DNA of 9,041 nucleotides from an uncultured Clostridia bacterium (GTDB taxonomy: Bacteria; Bacillota; Clostridia; TANB77; CAG-465): contig CANRAK010000050.1 in assembly GCA_947628575.1 (NCBI GenBank), forward strand, positions 1 through 9,041. Direction: 5' to 3'. The notes under the pieces were generated by a model. That model was not told the DNA's origin and ran no database searches. It saw only the letters and a list, made by a program, of their open reading frames with translations. Positions 1 to 6,304 of this stretch are shown piece after piece. How positions within the stretch are numbered: the stretch's first letter is position 1; every line of letters begins with the position of its first letter. A program made the position numbers and the translations under genes.

Positions 1-243
1 AGAGAGAAAGCAATAATAGATGAAAGATTTATAAGGATGACTGGCTACAACGAAGGAGAAAGAGCTGGTTTAAAAAAGGGTGAGATATTGGGCTTGAAAA
101 AAGGTGAGATATTAGGTATAAAACAAGGCATTAATCAAGGAAAAATTGAAATTGCAAAAAATATGTTGTCTAAAAACATTAATATTGAAACTATTTCTGA
201 AATAACAGGATTATCTAAAAAAGATATAAGTAAGATAAAATAA
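1..243 (+). CDS. C-terminal tail of a probable Rpn-family (PD-(D/E)XK) transposase/nuclease, 5' end outside window
   Basis: The reading frame is open from the first base (R-E-K-A-I-I-D-E-R-F before the first internal Met at 37) and stops with TAA at 241-243, so the true start lies upstream. About 80 residues are visible. They contain a Gly/Lys-rich tandem repeat (GLKKGEIL, GLKKGEIL, GIKQGINQ). A helix-turn-helix-like tail follows, with the pattern ISEITGLSKKDISKIK. Many Firmicutes proteins annotated as Rpn-family recombination-promoting nuclease or PD-(D/E)XK transposase end with this kind of 'EGxxxGxxxG' repeat followed by a short 'IaeiTGLs.eEI..L' segment; the assignment rests on that resemblance. 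The nuclease domain is not in the window, so catalytic residues cannot be checked. The gene is cut off from spoIIIA by a terminator and is probably unrelated to it. Confidence 0.6.
   Translation, partial: REKAIIDERFIRMTGYNEGERAGLKKGEILGLKKGEILGIKQGINQGKIEIAKNMLSKNINIETISEITGLSKKDISKIK
67..138 (+). repeat. Three 24-bp in-frame tandem units
   Basis: Units at 67-90, 91-114 and 115-138 encode GLKKGEIL, GLKKGEIL and GIKQGINQ. The first two are almost identical in DNA; the third has diverged. The 24-bp period keeps the frame, so copy number could change by slippage without breaking the protein. Confidence 0.8.
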
Positions 244-277
244 TAATATTCTTTTATATAAGATAGTAACAAGCGTT

Positions 278-318
278 AAAATAGCATAGATTAAATTATT
301 TAATCTGTGCTATTTTTT
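278..318 (+). terminator. Intrinsic terminator after the upstream gene
   Basis: The left arm at 278-295 and right arm at 299-316 form an 18-bp stem with a single G-U pair and a 3-nt loop (TTA). The right arm runs into six T residues (313-318). It lies 35 bases behind the stop at 243 and shields spoIIIA from upstream transcription. The stem is AT-rich but long. Confidence 0.85.
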
Positions 319-344
319 GCTATTTTTAGTATCTATTTTTATAA

Positions 345-398
345 CCTAGTTATATATTTCTACAAATTTTTTTAAGTATAAGTAGTATAACATATATA
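345..398 (+). promoter_or_regulatory. Presumed spoIIIA promoter region (weakly resolved)
   Basis: The spoIIIA operon must start between the terminator ending at 318 and the ATG at 414. In characterised spore formers it is transcribed by sigma-E in the mother cell. The stretch is very AT-rich, with -10-like words TATAAG (377-382), TATAAC (386-391) and CATATATA (391-398), and an ATATATT word at 352-358 that loosely resembles a sigma-E -35. None has a convincing partner at the right distance, so only the region is called, not the boxes. Confidence 0.3.
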
Positions 399-413
399 TC
401 TAGAGGTGGTTAT

Positions 414-1214
414 ATGATTGATGAAATATTAAAAGTATTACCAAGTTATATAGCAAATGATATTGTTAAATTGAACTGTATTCAAAATATTACTGAAATT
501 AGACTTAGAACTAGAAGTAAAGTTATACTAAGGTGTGTTAATAAAGAGATTGTGCTTGAATGTATAGTAACAACAAAAGCAATTTTAGATATATTACTTA
601 ATGTATCTAAAAATTCTATTTATGCTATACAAAATGATATAAATAATGGATTTGTTATTATAAAAGGCGGTCATAGGATAGGTATTAGTGGAGAGGTTGT
701 ATATGTAGACGGAAAAATAAAAAATATTAAGAATATATGTAGTTTAAATATACGTGTGGCAAGACAAATTTATGGATGTGCAGATAAAATACTGCCTAAG
801 ATAATTGAAAATGGTATTATAAAAAATACACTAATTATTTCTCCACCTGGCTGTGGTAAAACTACATTAATAAGAGATATAGTAAGACAAATTAGCAATG
901 GTATACCAAGCTTAAATGTTACGGGTAAAAATGTTTCTTTAATTGATGAAAGAGGTGAGATTGCATCGGTATATGAAGGTGTTGCAAGTTTAGATGTTGG
1001 TGTTAGAACGGATATAATGAGTAACGTTACAAAATCTACAGGTATGAAAATGATGATAAGGTCAATGGCTCCAGATGTTATAGCAACAGATGAGATAGGC
1101 GGACATTTAGATATATTAGCTATTAAAGAAGCTATATTATCTGGTGTTAATGTCATATTTACTATGCATGGTGATTCGTTAAAAAGTGTAATGAAAAATC
1201 CAGAAGTAAATTAG
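414..1214 (+). CDS. spoIIIAA: Stage III sporulation protein AA (ATPase), interrupted by an in-frame TAG
   Basis: This is the cytoplasmic ATPase thought to power the SpoIIIA-SpoIIQ channel between mother cell and forespore; it belongs to the secretion-type P-loop ATPases. Residues 143-151 (SPPGCGKTT) form the Walker A motif. SLIDERGEI at 175-183 and PDVIATDEIGG at 220-230 are the family acidic and Walker B regions, and TMHGDS at 250-255 follows. The N-terminal family pattern is present (EIRLRTRSKVILR at 28-40, GHRIGISGE at 86-94). The start has a clear ribosome binding site, GAGGTGG at 403-409. The frame ends at TAG 1212-1214 after 266 residues, whereas the family usually has a little over 300. 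The missing C-terminus is encoded in the same frame at 1215-1322 (separate entry). The gene is therefore either truncated by one nonsense change or read through. The catalytic core is intact; whether the product works is uncertain. Confidence 0.93.
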   Translation: MIDEILKVLPSYIANDIVKLNCIQNITEIRLRTRSKVILRCVNKEIVLECIVTTKAILDILLNVSKNSIYAIQNDINNGFVIIKGGHRIGISGEVVYVDGKIKNIKNICSLNIRVARQIYGCADKILPKIIENGIIKNTLIISPPGCGKTTLIRDIVRQISNGIPSLNVTGKNVSLIDERGEIASVYEGVASLDVGVRTDIMSNVTKSTGMKMMIRSMAPDVIATDEIGGHLDILAIKEAILSGVNVIFTMHGDSLKSVMKNPEVN

Positions 1215-1322
1215 TTATTATATTTAAATATATTTTCTAAAATAATAATACTTTCTAATGGGAAAACTCCAGGGATAATAGAAAAAATCTACGATACTAA
1301 AGAGCTTGGAGGTGCTGCATGA
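1215..1322 (+). pseudogene. spoIIIAA: In-frame C-terminal part of spoIIIAA beyond the TAG codon
   Basis: Reading on in the frame of spoIIIAA past the TAG at 1212-1214 gives 35 further residues, open to TGA at 1320-1322. They include FSKIIILSNGKTPG and IIEKIYD, which match the typical SpoIIIAA ending (aromatic-rich 'F.r.ivLs...gpGtie.IYd'). With the TAG counted as a residue the protein would be 302 residues, the normal family length. The TGA overlaps the spoIIIAB start as ATGA (1319-1322), the usual coupling of these two genes. The frame is continuous, so this is a single-codon lesion or recoding event, not a frameshift. No ribosome binding site or ATG would let this segment be made on its own. 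Confidence 0.85.
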
Positions 1323-1834
1323 TATTTTTTAAAATTATAATATCTATTGCTATATTATGTATAACATCATATATAGGGATAGAAAAAGCGAATTATTTAA
1401 AATCTAGAGAAGATATACTTACAGATATGATAACATTTCTAAAATTAGTTGAAAATGAAATGATATATATGCTAAATAGTTTACCTAACTCGTATGAAAT
1501 AGCTAGACAAAGACTTAGTTCAAAATTAAAAGATGTAATTGGTGCAATAGTTCTTGATATGAGTGAGTATGGGGTAGATAAAATTGATATGAGTATAACA
1601 AATAATATTAATTTACTATCTGAGCTTAATCAATATGATAAAGATATAATAATATCTACACTTAAAAATTTAGGAAGGAGTGATTTAGAATCACAAAATA
1701 ATATAATAGATAATGCAATAACAATACTTAGAAAGCAAATTAATGAAGCAAATAGTATAAAAATCAAAAATTCAAAAGTGTATAGAACAGTTGGTATTAT
1801 AACAGGACTTATAATTGTAGTTGTATTCATATAA
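1319..1834 (+). CDS. spoIIIAB: Stage III sporulation protein AB
   Basis: This mother-cell membrane protein of the SpoIIIA complex has a cytoplasmic/helical domain compared in structural work with GspF-type platform proteins of type II secretion. The 171 residues match the family length. There is an N-terminal hydrophobic segment (about 2-21), the early family pattern with E-N-E-M-I-Y and LPNSYEI (about 45-61), the conserved LKNLGRSDLESQ (115-126), and a C-terminal membrane segment (about 155-171) in the family form 'k.yr.vGiitGl.ivv'. The start is supported by GGAGGTG at 1308-1314. The ATG overlaps the readthrough stop of spoIIIAA as ATGA. The strong ribosome binding site means it can be translated even if ribosomes leave at the upstream TAG, though coupling would be weakened. 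Confidence 0.95.
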   Translation: MIFFKIIISIAILCITSYIGIEKANYLKSREDILTDMITFLKLVENEMIYMLNSLPNSYEIARQRLSSKLKDVIGAIVLDMSEYGVDKIDMSITNNINLLSELNQYDKDIIISTLKNLGRSDLESQNNIIDNAITILRKQINEANSIKIKNSKVYRTVGIITGLIIVVVFI

Positions 1835-1845
1835 GGGGGAATAGT

Positions 1846-2040
1846 ATGGATATAGATTTATTGTTTAAGATAGCAGGTGTAGGTATTTTAGTTGCTGTAT
1901 TAAATCAAGTGTTGTCAAAGGCTGGACGTGAAGATCAAGCAATGATGACCACTCTTACAGGCGTTATTATAGTACTTATGATGGTTATTTCTAAGATAAG
2001 TGAATTATTTGATACAGTAAGAAATACTTTCAATTTATAG
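1846..2040 (+). CDS. spoIIIAC: Stage III sporulation protein AC
   Basis: This 64-residue membrane protein has two predicted transmembrane helices (about 5-24 and 33-53), the normal size and plan of SpoIIIAC. The central loop SKAGREDQAMMTTLTGV (24-40) is close to the family signature, with the conserved G-x-x-x-Q-A pattern. Its role is as a small subunit of the membrane platform of the SpoIIIA complex, probably beside SpoIIIAD; the exact contact is not known from this sequence. The ribosome binding site AGGGGGA lies just after the spoIIIAB stop, 11 bases before the ATG. It ends in TAG, showing that TAG is used as a normal stop in this genome. Confidence 0.95.
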   Translation: MDIDLLFKIAGVGILVAVLNQVLSKAGREDQAMMTTLTGVIIVLMMVISKISELFDTVRNTFNL

Positions 2041-2048
2041 GAGGAAAT

Positions 2049-2432
2049 ATGAGTATATTTAAAATAGTTGGCTTTGGAATAATTTCTGTAGCAATAATTA
2101 TAATATTAAAAAATCAAAAACCAGAAATAGCATTAATGTGCACACTTATGGCTTCAGTAATAATGTTAGTATTTATATTTGATGAAATAAGTGATGTTAT
2201 AGGGCTTTTAAATACTCTTATAGAAAAATCTTCTATCAATAAAAATTTTTTAATAATAATACTTAAAGTTGTAGGAATTTCATATATAGTAGAATTTGGA
2301 AAAAATATATGTTTAGATGCTGGCGAAAGTTCAATAGCTAGTAAAATTGAAACAGCTGGTAAAGTAATAATAGTATCACTTTCTATTCCTATTATTACTT
2401 CATTGCTTGAGATAGTCACTTCAATCGTATGA
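2049..2432 (+). CDS. spoIIIAD: Stage III sporulation protein AD
   Basis: This 127-residue polytopic membrane protein shows the SpoIIIAD pattern. Membrane helices lie at about 5-20 and 27-44. A middle region, VGISYIVEFGKNICLDAGES (75-94), carries the conserved Glu, Gly, Cys-x-Asp-x-Gly residues, followed by S-I-A-S-K-I-E-x-A-G-K. A last hydrophobic helix spans about 104-124. It is a platform component of the engulfment-stage secretion complex in the mother-cell membrane facing the forespore. Its ribosome binding site AGGAGG (2039-2044) overlaps the TAG stop of spoIIIAC, and its own TGA overlaps the spoIIIAE start as ATGA (2429-2432), so the three genes are translationally linked. Confidence 0.95.
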   Translation: MSIFKIVGFGIISVAIIIILKNQKPEIALMCTLMASVIMLVFIFDEISDVIGLLNTLIEKSSINKNFLIIILKVVGISYIVEFGKNICLDAGESSIASKIETAGKVIIVSLSIPIITSLLEIVTSIV

Positions 2433-3568
2433 TAAAAAAAGAAAAAATTCTACTATTTTTTTTAATACTATTTTTAGGAAATATTGTAGTTGCAGAGCAG
2501 ATAGATAGTGATGTTGAGGAAAATTTAGAAGTAGGAAAATATTTAGAGGTATTTGAAGAATACACAAAAGAAAATGATATAGAAGGATTTGATGTTAATA
2601 CTTTATATAATGATTTAATTACAGGAAATGGAATAGAGTATAAAAACATACTAGATATATTAGTGTCAAATATAACTAAGCAAGTAACACAAACACTAAA
2701 AAGTAGTATTACGATATTCATAATAGTTATAATAACAGCAATAATAACTAGTTTAGAGCTGGATAAAGATAGTGATGTTATTAAAATAACTAGACTAGTT
2801 GTGTTTATTTCCTTAAGCGCAATATTATTAAAAAATTATCTAGATATTGTTGTAATGTTTAAAAATATAGTAAACACTATAAGTTATATAATGCAAGTAG
2901 CATCTACATTTTTACTTGGAATATTACTTGCTACAGGAAAAATAACTTCTACAGGCATAGTACAGCCATTACTACTTTTTGTATCTAACTTTATTTGCGT
3001 TATAACTGAGTATGTTATAATCCCTTGTTTTACATTTTCTATAGCTATAAATATAATATCTCGCATATCTGAAAATATAAAAATGAACAATTTGGCTAGT
3101 ATGTTTAGAAAAGCTTCATTATATATTTTCTCAAGTATAATTGGTATATTTTTAGTAGTACTATCTATGGAGACTACAATTACAAAATCTATGGATGGAT
3201 TATATTATAAAACAGCACAGGATATAGTATCAAATGCTGTTCCAGTTGTTGGTGGCTTTTTATCAGATAGCTTAGATACTGTTTTAAGTGCTACAGAGCT
3301 TATAGGAAAAGTAGGTGGCATTGTTGCACTAATTGCAAGTATTATTATTGTCAGTATACCAGTTGTGAAGTTGGTAATTATTGTAGTTATATATAATTTA
3401 TTAATTTCATTTAGTGAACCAATAAATGAAGATAGTAATATACAAAACTTTATTAGAGGCTTTGCAAGTGTATATAAAGATATGCTTGGCATTTTAATAG
3501 GTATTATGACACTATTTATTATATCAACAGGTATTATTATGAGTATAGTTGGTACAGTTAATGGATAG
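2429..3568 (+). CDS. spoIIIAE: Stage III sporulation protein AE
   Basis: This is the large polytopic subunit of the SpoIIIA channel, 379 residues, close to the family norm. It begins with a likely signal peptide (residues 1-22, KK then a hydrophobic core LLFFLILFLGNIVVA, possible cleavage before EQ) and an acidic extracytoplasmic stretch (23-85). About seven to eight hydrophobic helices lie between 92 and 375. The conserved segment VPVVGGFLSDSLDTVLSA lies near 271-288, and a Pro/Glu-rich loop (FSEPINED) near 328-335. In this family AE is thought to form part of the membrane pore. The ATG sits in an ATGA overlap with spoIIIAD and has no recognisable Shine-Dalgarno sequence in the 20 bases before it, so it is probably translated by re-initiation after spoIIIAD. 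The signal peptide supports this start. Confidence 0.95.
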   Translation: MIKKEKILLFFLILFLGNIVVAEQIDSDVEENLEVGKYLEVFEEYTKENDIEGFDVNTLYNDLITGNGIEYKNILDILVSNITKQVTQTLKSSITIFIIVIITAIITSLELDKDSDVIKITRLVVFISLSAILLKNYLDIVVMFKNIVNTISYIMQVASTFLLGILLATGKITSTGIVQPLLLFVSNFICVITEYVIIPCFTFSIAINIISRISENIKMNNLASMFRKASLYIFSSIIGIFLVVLSMETTITKSMDGLYYKTAQDIVSNAVPVVGGFLSDSLDTVLSATELIGKVGGIVALIASIIIVSIPVVKLVIIVVIYNLLISFSEPINEDSNIQNFIRGFASVYKDMLGILIGIMTLFIISTGIIMSIVGTVNG

Positions 3569-3579
3569 GAGGAATTTTT

Positions 3580-4083
3580 ATGTTAGATATATTTAAAAAT
3601 TGGATAAGTATGATACTTGGAATAGGAATACTTTTTACTGTAATTAGGTTAATACTACCTAATACTAAATTAAAAAAATATATCTATTCTTTAATGGGAA
3701 TAGTTACAATAATTGTATTTTTAAATCCAGTTATTTCATTTTTTAACTCAAATAATCTAGAAGAAAGTATAGAAGATGTTATGTTAGATATGACAGGTGA
3801 TGAAAGTTTGAAGAAAAAGTATACAGATATAAGTAATTATGAGCTAATAGGTCAAAGTAATGTTAAAGATAATTTTAAAGAGAATGTTCAAAATGATATA
3901 AAAGCAAAACTAGAAAAAGAGATAGATGATAGTATAAAAGTAAGTATAGATGTTAGTGATGATTATAATATAAGCAAAGTATATATAAACTTAACTAAAG
4001 AAACTTCTTTTGATATAACTTCATTTATTAATCAGGAATATGATATAGATAAAAATAAGATAGATATTTCAATAGGAGGCTAA
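3580..4083 (+). CDS. spoIIIAF: Stage III sporulation protein AF
   Basis: This protein has two N-terminal membrane helices (about 8-26 and 33-54) followed by a soluble extracytoplasmic domain to residue 167, the SpoIIIAF plan. The conserved early pattern is visible: helix, short LPNTKLKKYIYSLMG link (26-40), then a second helix ending in NPVISFF. The soluble part ends with a beta-rich domain (about 110-167) that in characterised members has a ring-building fold. It acts in the intermembrane space of the engulfed forespore. The ribosome binding site AGGAGG at 3567-3572 overlaps the spoIIIAE stop (TAG 3566-3568). It ends two bases before the spoIIIAG start. Confidence 0.93.
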   Translation: MLDIFKNWISMILGIGILFTVIRLILPNTKLKKYIYSLMGIVTIIVFLNPVISFFNSNNLEESIEDVMLDMTGDESLKKKYTDISNYELIGQSNVKDNFKENVQNDIKAKLEKEIDDSIKVSIDVSDDYNISKVYINLTKETSFDITSFINQEYDIDKNKIDISIGG

Positions 4084-4085
4084 AT

Positions 4086-4616
4086 ATGAATTATTTAGAA
4101 ACTATAAAAAATATAAGTAAGGATAATAAAAGAAAAAAAGAAAATTTAATACTACTTTTGGTATTATTAGTAATACTTTTAATAAGTATTAATTATATAT
4201 TTAGTAATGATAAAAATAGTAAAGATACAAAAGTAGAAAATAATATAGAAGAACAAGTAAATAAAAAAGATGATTTAGAAGAAAAGATAAGTGAAGTATT
4301 ATCACAAATTACAGGTGTTAGTGAAGTATCAATTATAATTAACTATTCAGATGAAGGAAATACAAATGTTGTGTATGATACAAAAGAGACTGTAGGAGAA
4401 AATGGTAATGTTACAAGTGTTGAAAAATCTGTTGCGTATAATGAAAAAAGTGGAGAAAAAACAGCTATTATTCAGATGCACAATACACCAAATGTAGAAG
4501 GTGTTATAGTAGTTGCACTTGGAGTAAATAGCTCAGATTTAAAACAAAGAATATCCACAGCACTTGGCAATTTACTAGGAATTCCATCATATAAAGTGCA
4601 AGTATTTGAAAAATAA
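4086..4616 (+). CDS. spoIIIAG: Stage III sporulation protein AG
   Basis: SpoIIIAG forms a large ring in the space between the two forespore membranes, using a ring-building motif related to PrgK/EscJ and secretin N-domains. The 176 residues show a basic cytoplasmic start, one membrane helix (21-39), a charged linker (40-62) and the ring domain (about 62-176). Family patterns include LSQITGVSEVSIIINYS (72-88), a beta insertion with V-Y-D-x-K-E-T (96-102), PNVEGVIVVALGV (135-147) and the closing helix-strand LGIPSYKVQVFEK. The ribosome binding site GGAGG (4075-4079) lies inside the end of spoIIIAF, so the two are tightly coupled. No defects are seen. Confidence 0.95.
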   Translation: MNYLETIKNISKDNKRKKENLILLLVLLVILLISINYIFSNDKNSKDTKVENNIEEQVNKKDDLEEKISEVLSQITGVSEVSIIINYSDEGNTNVVYDTKETVGENGNVTSVEKSVAYNEKSGEKTAIIQMHNTPNVEGVIVVALGVNSSDLKQRISTALGNLLGIPSYKVQVFEK

Positions 4617-4628
4617 GGAGGTTTTATC

Positions 4629-5177
4629 ATGAAAAATAAGGAAAAGATAAAAAGATATACTATGGCAGTAGTCTCTTTTTGCTTTATGCTCGTAATTGCT
4701 GGATATATAAATTATAAATATAATCCTGAACGAGAAAAGGATTTAGGGCAAACTGTATATGTTAATTCTAATAGTGACGATGTTAATATATACAAAGATA
4801 CAGAAAGTGTTAATGGCCCTGTAGATGATAGTATAGCGTCTTTTAGATATGATAGGGATAATATGTATTCTGAGCTATCAAATAATTATTCAAATATAAT
4901 TAATAATACTAATTCTAGTGCTGATACAGTAGCAGAATATCAGAAAAAGTTAAGTGACTTAATAGAGGAAAAAAATCAGGTGCAAATGGTAGAAAATATA
5001 ATTAAAACTAAAGGAGTAGAAGATATAGTAATTATATTAACAGGAAATAGTAATGCTAATGTTATGGTAAAAGTAGATGAGTTAGACGAAACTTTAGTTG
5101 CACAAATAATGCAGACTATAGTAGATCAACTAGATATTAATGCTAGTAATATAAGTATACAAAAGATAAATGCATAG
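4629..5177 (+). CDS. spoIIIAH: Stage III sporulation protein AH
   Basis: SpoIIIAH is the mother-cell protein that binds SpoIIQ across the septal space and forms the other half of the channel. It has one N-terminal membrane helix (11-27), a linker, then a YscJ/FliF-like domain (about 70-182). Visible family features are SFRYDRDNMYSEL (71-83), a helix with K-L-S-D-L-I-E-E-K-N (107-116), then V-E-N-I-I-K-T-K-G-V-E-D-I-V-I-I-L (121-137) and the last strand ISIQKI. The length of 182 is a little short compared with many homologues because the linker is short. The ribosome binding site AAGGAGG at 4615-4621 overlaps the spoIIIAG stop. This is the last gene of the operon; a terminator follows 10 bases later. 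The forespore partner spoIIQ is not in the window. Confidence 0.95.
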   Translation: MKNKEKIKRYTMAVVSFCFMLVIAGYINYKYNPEREKDLGQTVYVNSNSDDVNIYKDTESVNGPVDDSIASFRYDRDNMYSELSNNYSNIINNTNSSADTVAEYQKKLSDLIEEKNQVQMVENIIKTKGVEDIVIILTGNSNANVMVKVDELDETLVAQIMQTIVDQLDINASNISIQKINA

Positions 5178-5186
5178 TATGATTTT

Positions 5187-5219
5187 AAAAAGATATCTTA
5201 AGTGATATCTTTTTCTTTT
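5187..5219 (+). terminator. Intrinsic terminator of the spoIIIA operon
   Basis: A perfect 11-bp stem (5187-5197 with 5204-5214) closes a 6-nt loop (TTAAGT), and the right arm ends in a T run followed by CTTTT. It begins 10 bases after the spoIIIAH stop. This marks the end of the operon and suggests that the genes from 5318 are a separate transcription unit, although readthrough is possible because the stem is AT-rich. Confidence 0.8.
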
Positions 5220-5249
5220 GATGTAAAAAGTTTGTTATTATTAAGAAAT

Positions 5250-5282
5250 TTGTTGAAAAAAAAAGCTTTTTATGATACTATA
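5250..5282 (+). promoter_or_regulatory. Candidate promoter for the three-gene unit at 5318-6859
   Basis: Between the spoIIIA terminator and the ATG at 5318 there is TTGTTG (5250-5255) and TATGAT (5271-5276) with a 15-base spacer. An alternative pairs TTGAAA (5253-5258) with TACTAT (5277-5282) at 18 bases. Both are imperfect vegetative-type (sigma-A) matches in AT-rich DNA. A promoter is expected here because a terminator precedes it. Confidence 0.35.
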
Positions 5283-5317
5283 TTTTTGATGTTATGAAAA
5301 TTTAAGGAGTGAAATAA

Positions 5318-5803
5318 ATGGGAAATAAAAAACAAACATTGATTATAATATTATTAGTTGTATTATTAGGTTTAGCAATAGCATATATAATACTTGGACC
5401 TAATGGCTATACTACAACACAAAAAGGTAAAGATTTCTTAGAGGACGCTTTAGAGCTACAATCTACACTTTCATACTATGTTGGTGCGTCTTACTCAGAT
5501 GCTTTTGGTGTATATGATAAGGTAGAAATTTTATCTGGAAAAACTAAAGATGGAGAACAAATAAAAGATAACCAAGATAACCTATTACCAACTTTAGTAG
5601 ACTCAGAAAATACTTTAGATTATAAAAATGATGAAAAGGCATATAAATTAAATATGGAATATGTTAGAACTACTTTAGGTATAGATATAGCAGATTATGA
5701 AGGAGTAGATTTTTACGTTGTTAATGGAGATATACTAAAAATTAAATTAACATCTACACCTGACTGGTGGAGCAATAATTTTGATGTTATGTTGCTAAAT
5801 TAA
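5318..5803 (+). CDS. Single-pass membrane protein of unknown function
   Basis: I do not recognise a family. The 161 residues start with a short basic cytoplasmic tip (MGNKKQ), then one strong membrane helix (7-26), then an extracytoplasmic domain of about 130 residues. This domain holds a helix-like stretch (36-56, KGKDFLEDALELQSTLSYYV) and a mixed strand region ending in TPDWWSNNFDVML, with a Trp pair at 150-151. There are no cysteines. The layout (short N-tip, helix, small periplasm-facing domain) resembles minor pilin-like or secretion-accessory proteins, but no prepilin peptidase motif (Gly followed by a hydrophobic run with Glu at +5) is visible. The ribosome binding site AAGGAG at 5304-5309 fixes the start. 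It is first of three closely spaced genes, 10 bases before the next. Confidence 0.85.
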   Translation: MGNKKQTLIIILLVVLLGLAIAYIILGPNGYTTTQKGKDFLEDALELQSTLSYYVGASYSDAFGVYDKVEILSGKTKDGEQIKDNQDNLLPTLVDSENTLDYKNDEKAYKLNMEYVRTTLGIDIADYEGVDFYVVNGDILKIKLTSTPDWWSNNFDVMLLN

Positions 5804-5813
5804 GGAGAGACGT

Positions 5814-6287
5814 ATGAAGAAATTTGTAATTAACTTATTAAGAGTATTAATAGTAGTTGCAATATTAATTTTAACTGTTCTTTTGGTAGTGAAAGTTAAA
5901 AAAGATACTTTAGCTGAAAAAGAAAAGCAAGAATATATAGAAAATGTAAGAGTTGAGTCTGAGTCTATATGTAAAGTTGCTAATGAGCAGTTTAATAAGA
6001 TTAAAGAGGCAGTTAAAAAAGATGTAGATAAAAACATAGTAATTGCTGATACAGGGAACTTAACTAAAATAGATTTATATTTTGTTGTTGAAGAAAATGG
6101 TAACTATAAATATGTAGTAAGAAAAAAAGTAGATGACAAAGATAAGTATGCTGTTGCAGAAGATAATGCTCAAGAAGGAAAGTATATTATATCTATAGAT
6201 GCACTAGGTATTAAGAATTGTGTCTATACTAATATAGACAACTATTGCATAGATGAAGATGGAATTATTACTTATATAGATAATTAG
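5814..6287 (+). CDS. Single-pass membrane protein of unknown function with Cys-containing outer domain
   Basis: No family is recognised. The 157 residues have one membrane helix (about 7-27) followed by a charged helix rich in Lys and Glu (28-72), which may form a coiled coil. A strand-rich domain comes last, with repeated Tyr/Ile pairs (DLYFVVEENGNYKYVVRKKV, 87-106) and an acidic end. Three cysteines lie outside the membrane at residues 53, 136 and 145; the last two could form a disulphide. The plan is the same as that of the preceding gene: short N-tip, helix, extracytoplasmic domain of about 130 residues. The two may be partners, though no sequence relatedness is obvious by eye. The ribosome binding site AAGGAGAG begins within the stop codon of the preceding gene, so translation is probably coupled. 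Confidence 0.85.
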   Translation: MKKFVINLLRVLIVVAILILTVLLVVKVKKDTLAEKEKQEYIENVRVESESICKVANEQFNKIKEAVKKDVDKNIVIADTGNLTKIDLYFVVEENGNYKYVVRKKVDDKDKYAVAEDNAQEGKYIISIDALGIKNCVYTNIDNYCIDEDGIITYIDN

Positions 6288-6304
6288 TGGAAGGATGAAA
6301 ATAT

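Noticed and set aside
770..1156. 128-codon antisense frame over spoIIIAA
   Set aside because: It lies wholly inside a well-supported gene, has no family resemblance, and its hydrophobic composition is what the complement of an AT-rich gene gives. The same applies to minus-strand frames at 1630-1830, 2114-2419, 2416-2721, 2884-3090, 3205-3492 and 5795-6037.
1212..1214. General reassignment of TAG to an amino acid in this organism
   Set aside because: spoIIIAC (2038-2040) and spoIIIAE (3566-3568) end in TAG at exactly the family-typical lengths, so TAG works as a stop here; only a local event could explain readthrough in spoIIIAA.
1190..1322. Frameshift at the end of spoIIIAA
   Set aside because: The conserved C-terminal residues lie in the same frame as the rest of the gene, so no shift is needed, only the one TAG codon.
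5256..5275. A-run, GC, T-run sequence read as a second terminator
   Set aside because: AAAAAGCTTTTT is self-complementary with no loop and has no T tail after a stem; it more likely is promoter spacer DNA.
5318..6287. Calling the two small membrane proteins type IV pseudopilins
   Set aside because: Neither has the prepilin peptidase site (Gly then Phe/Met/Leu with Glu at position 5 of a hydrophobic run); topology alone is not enough.
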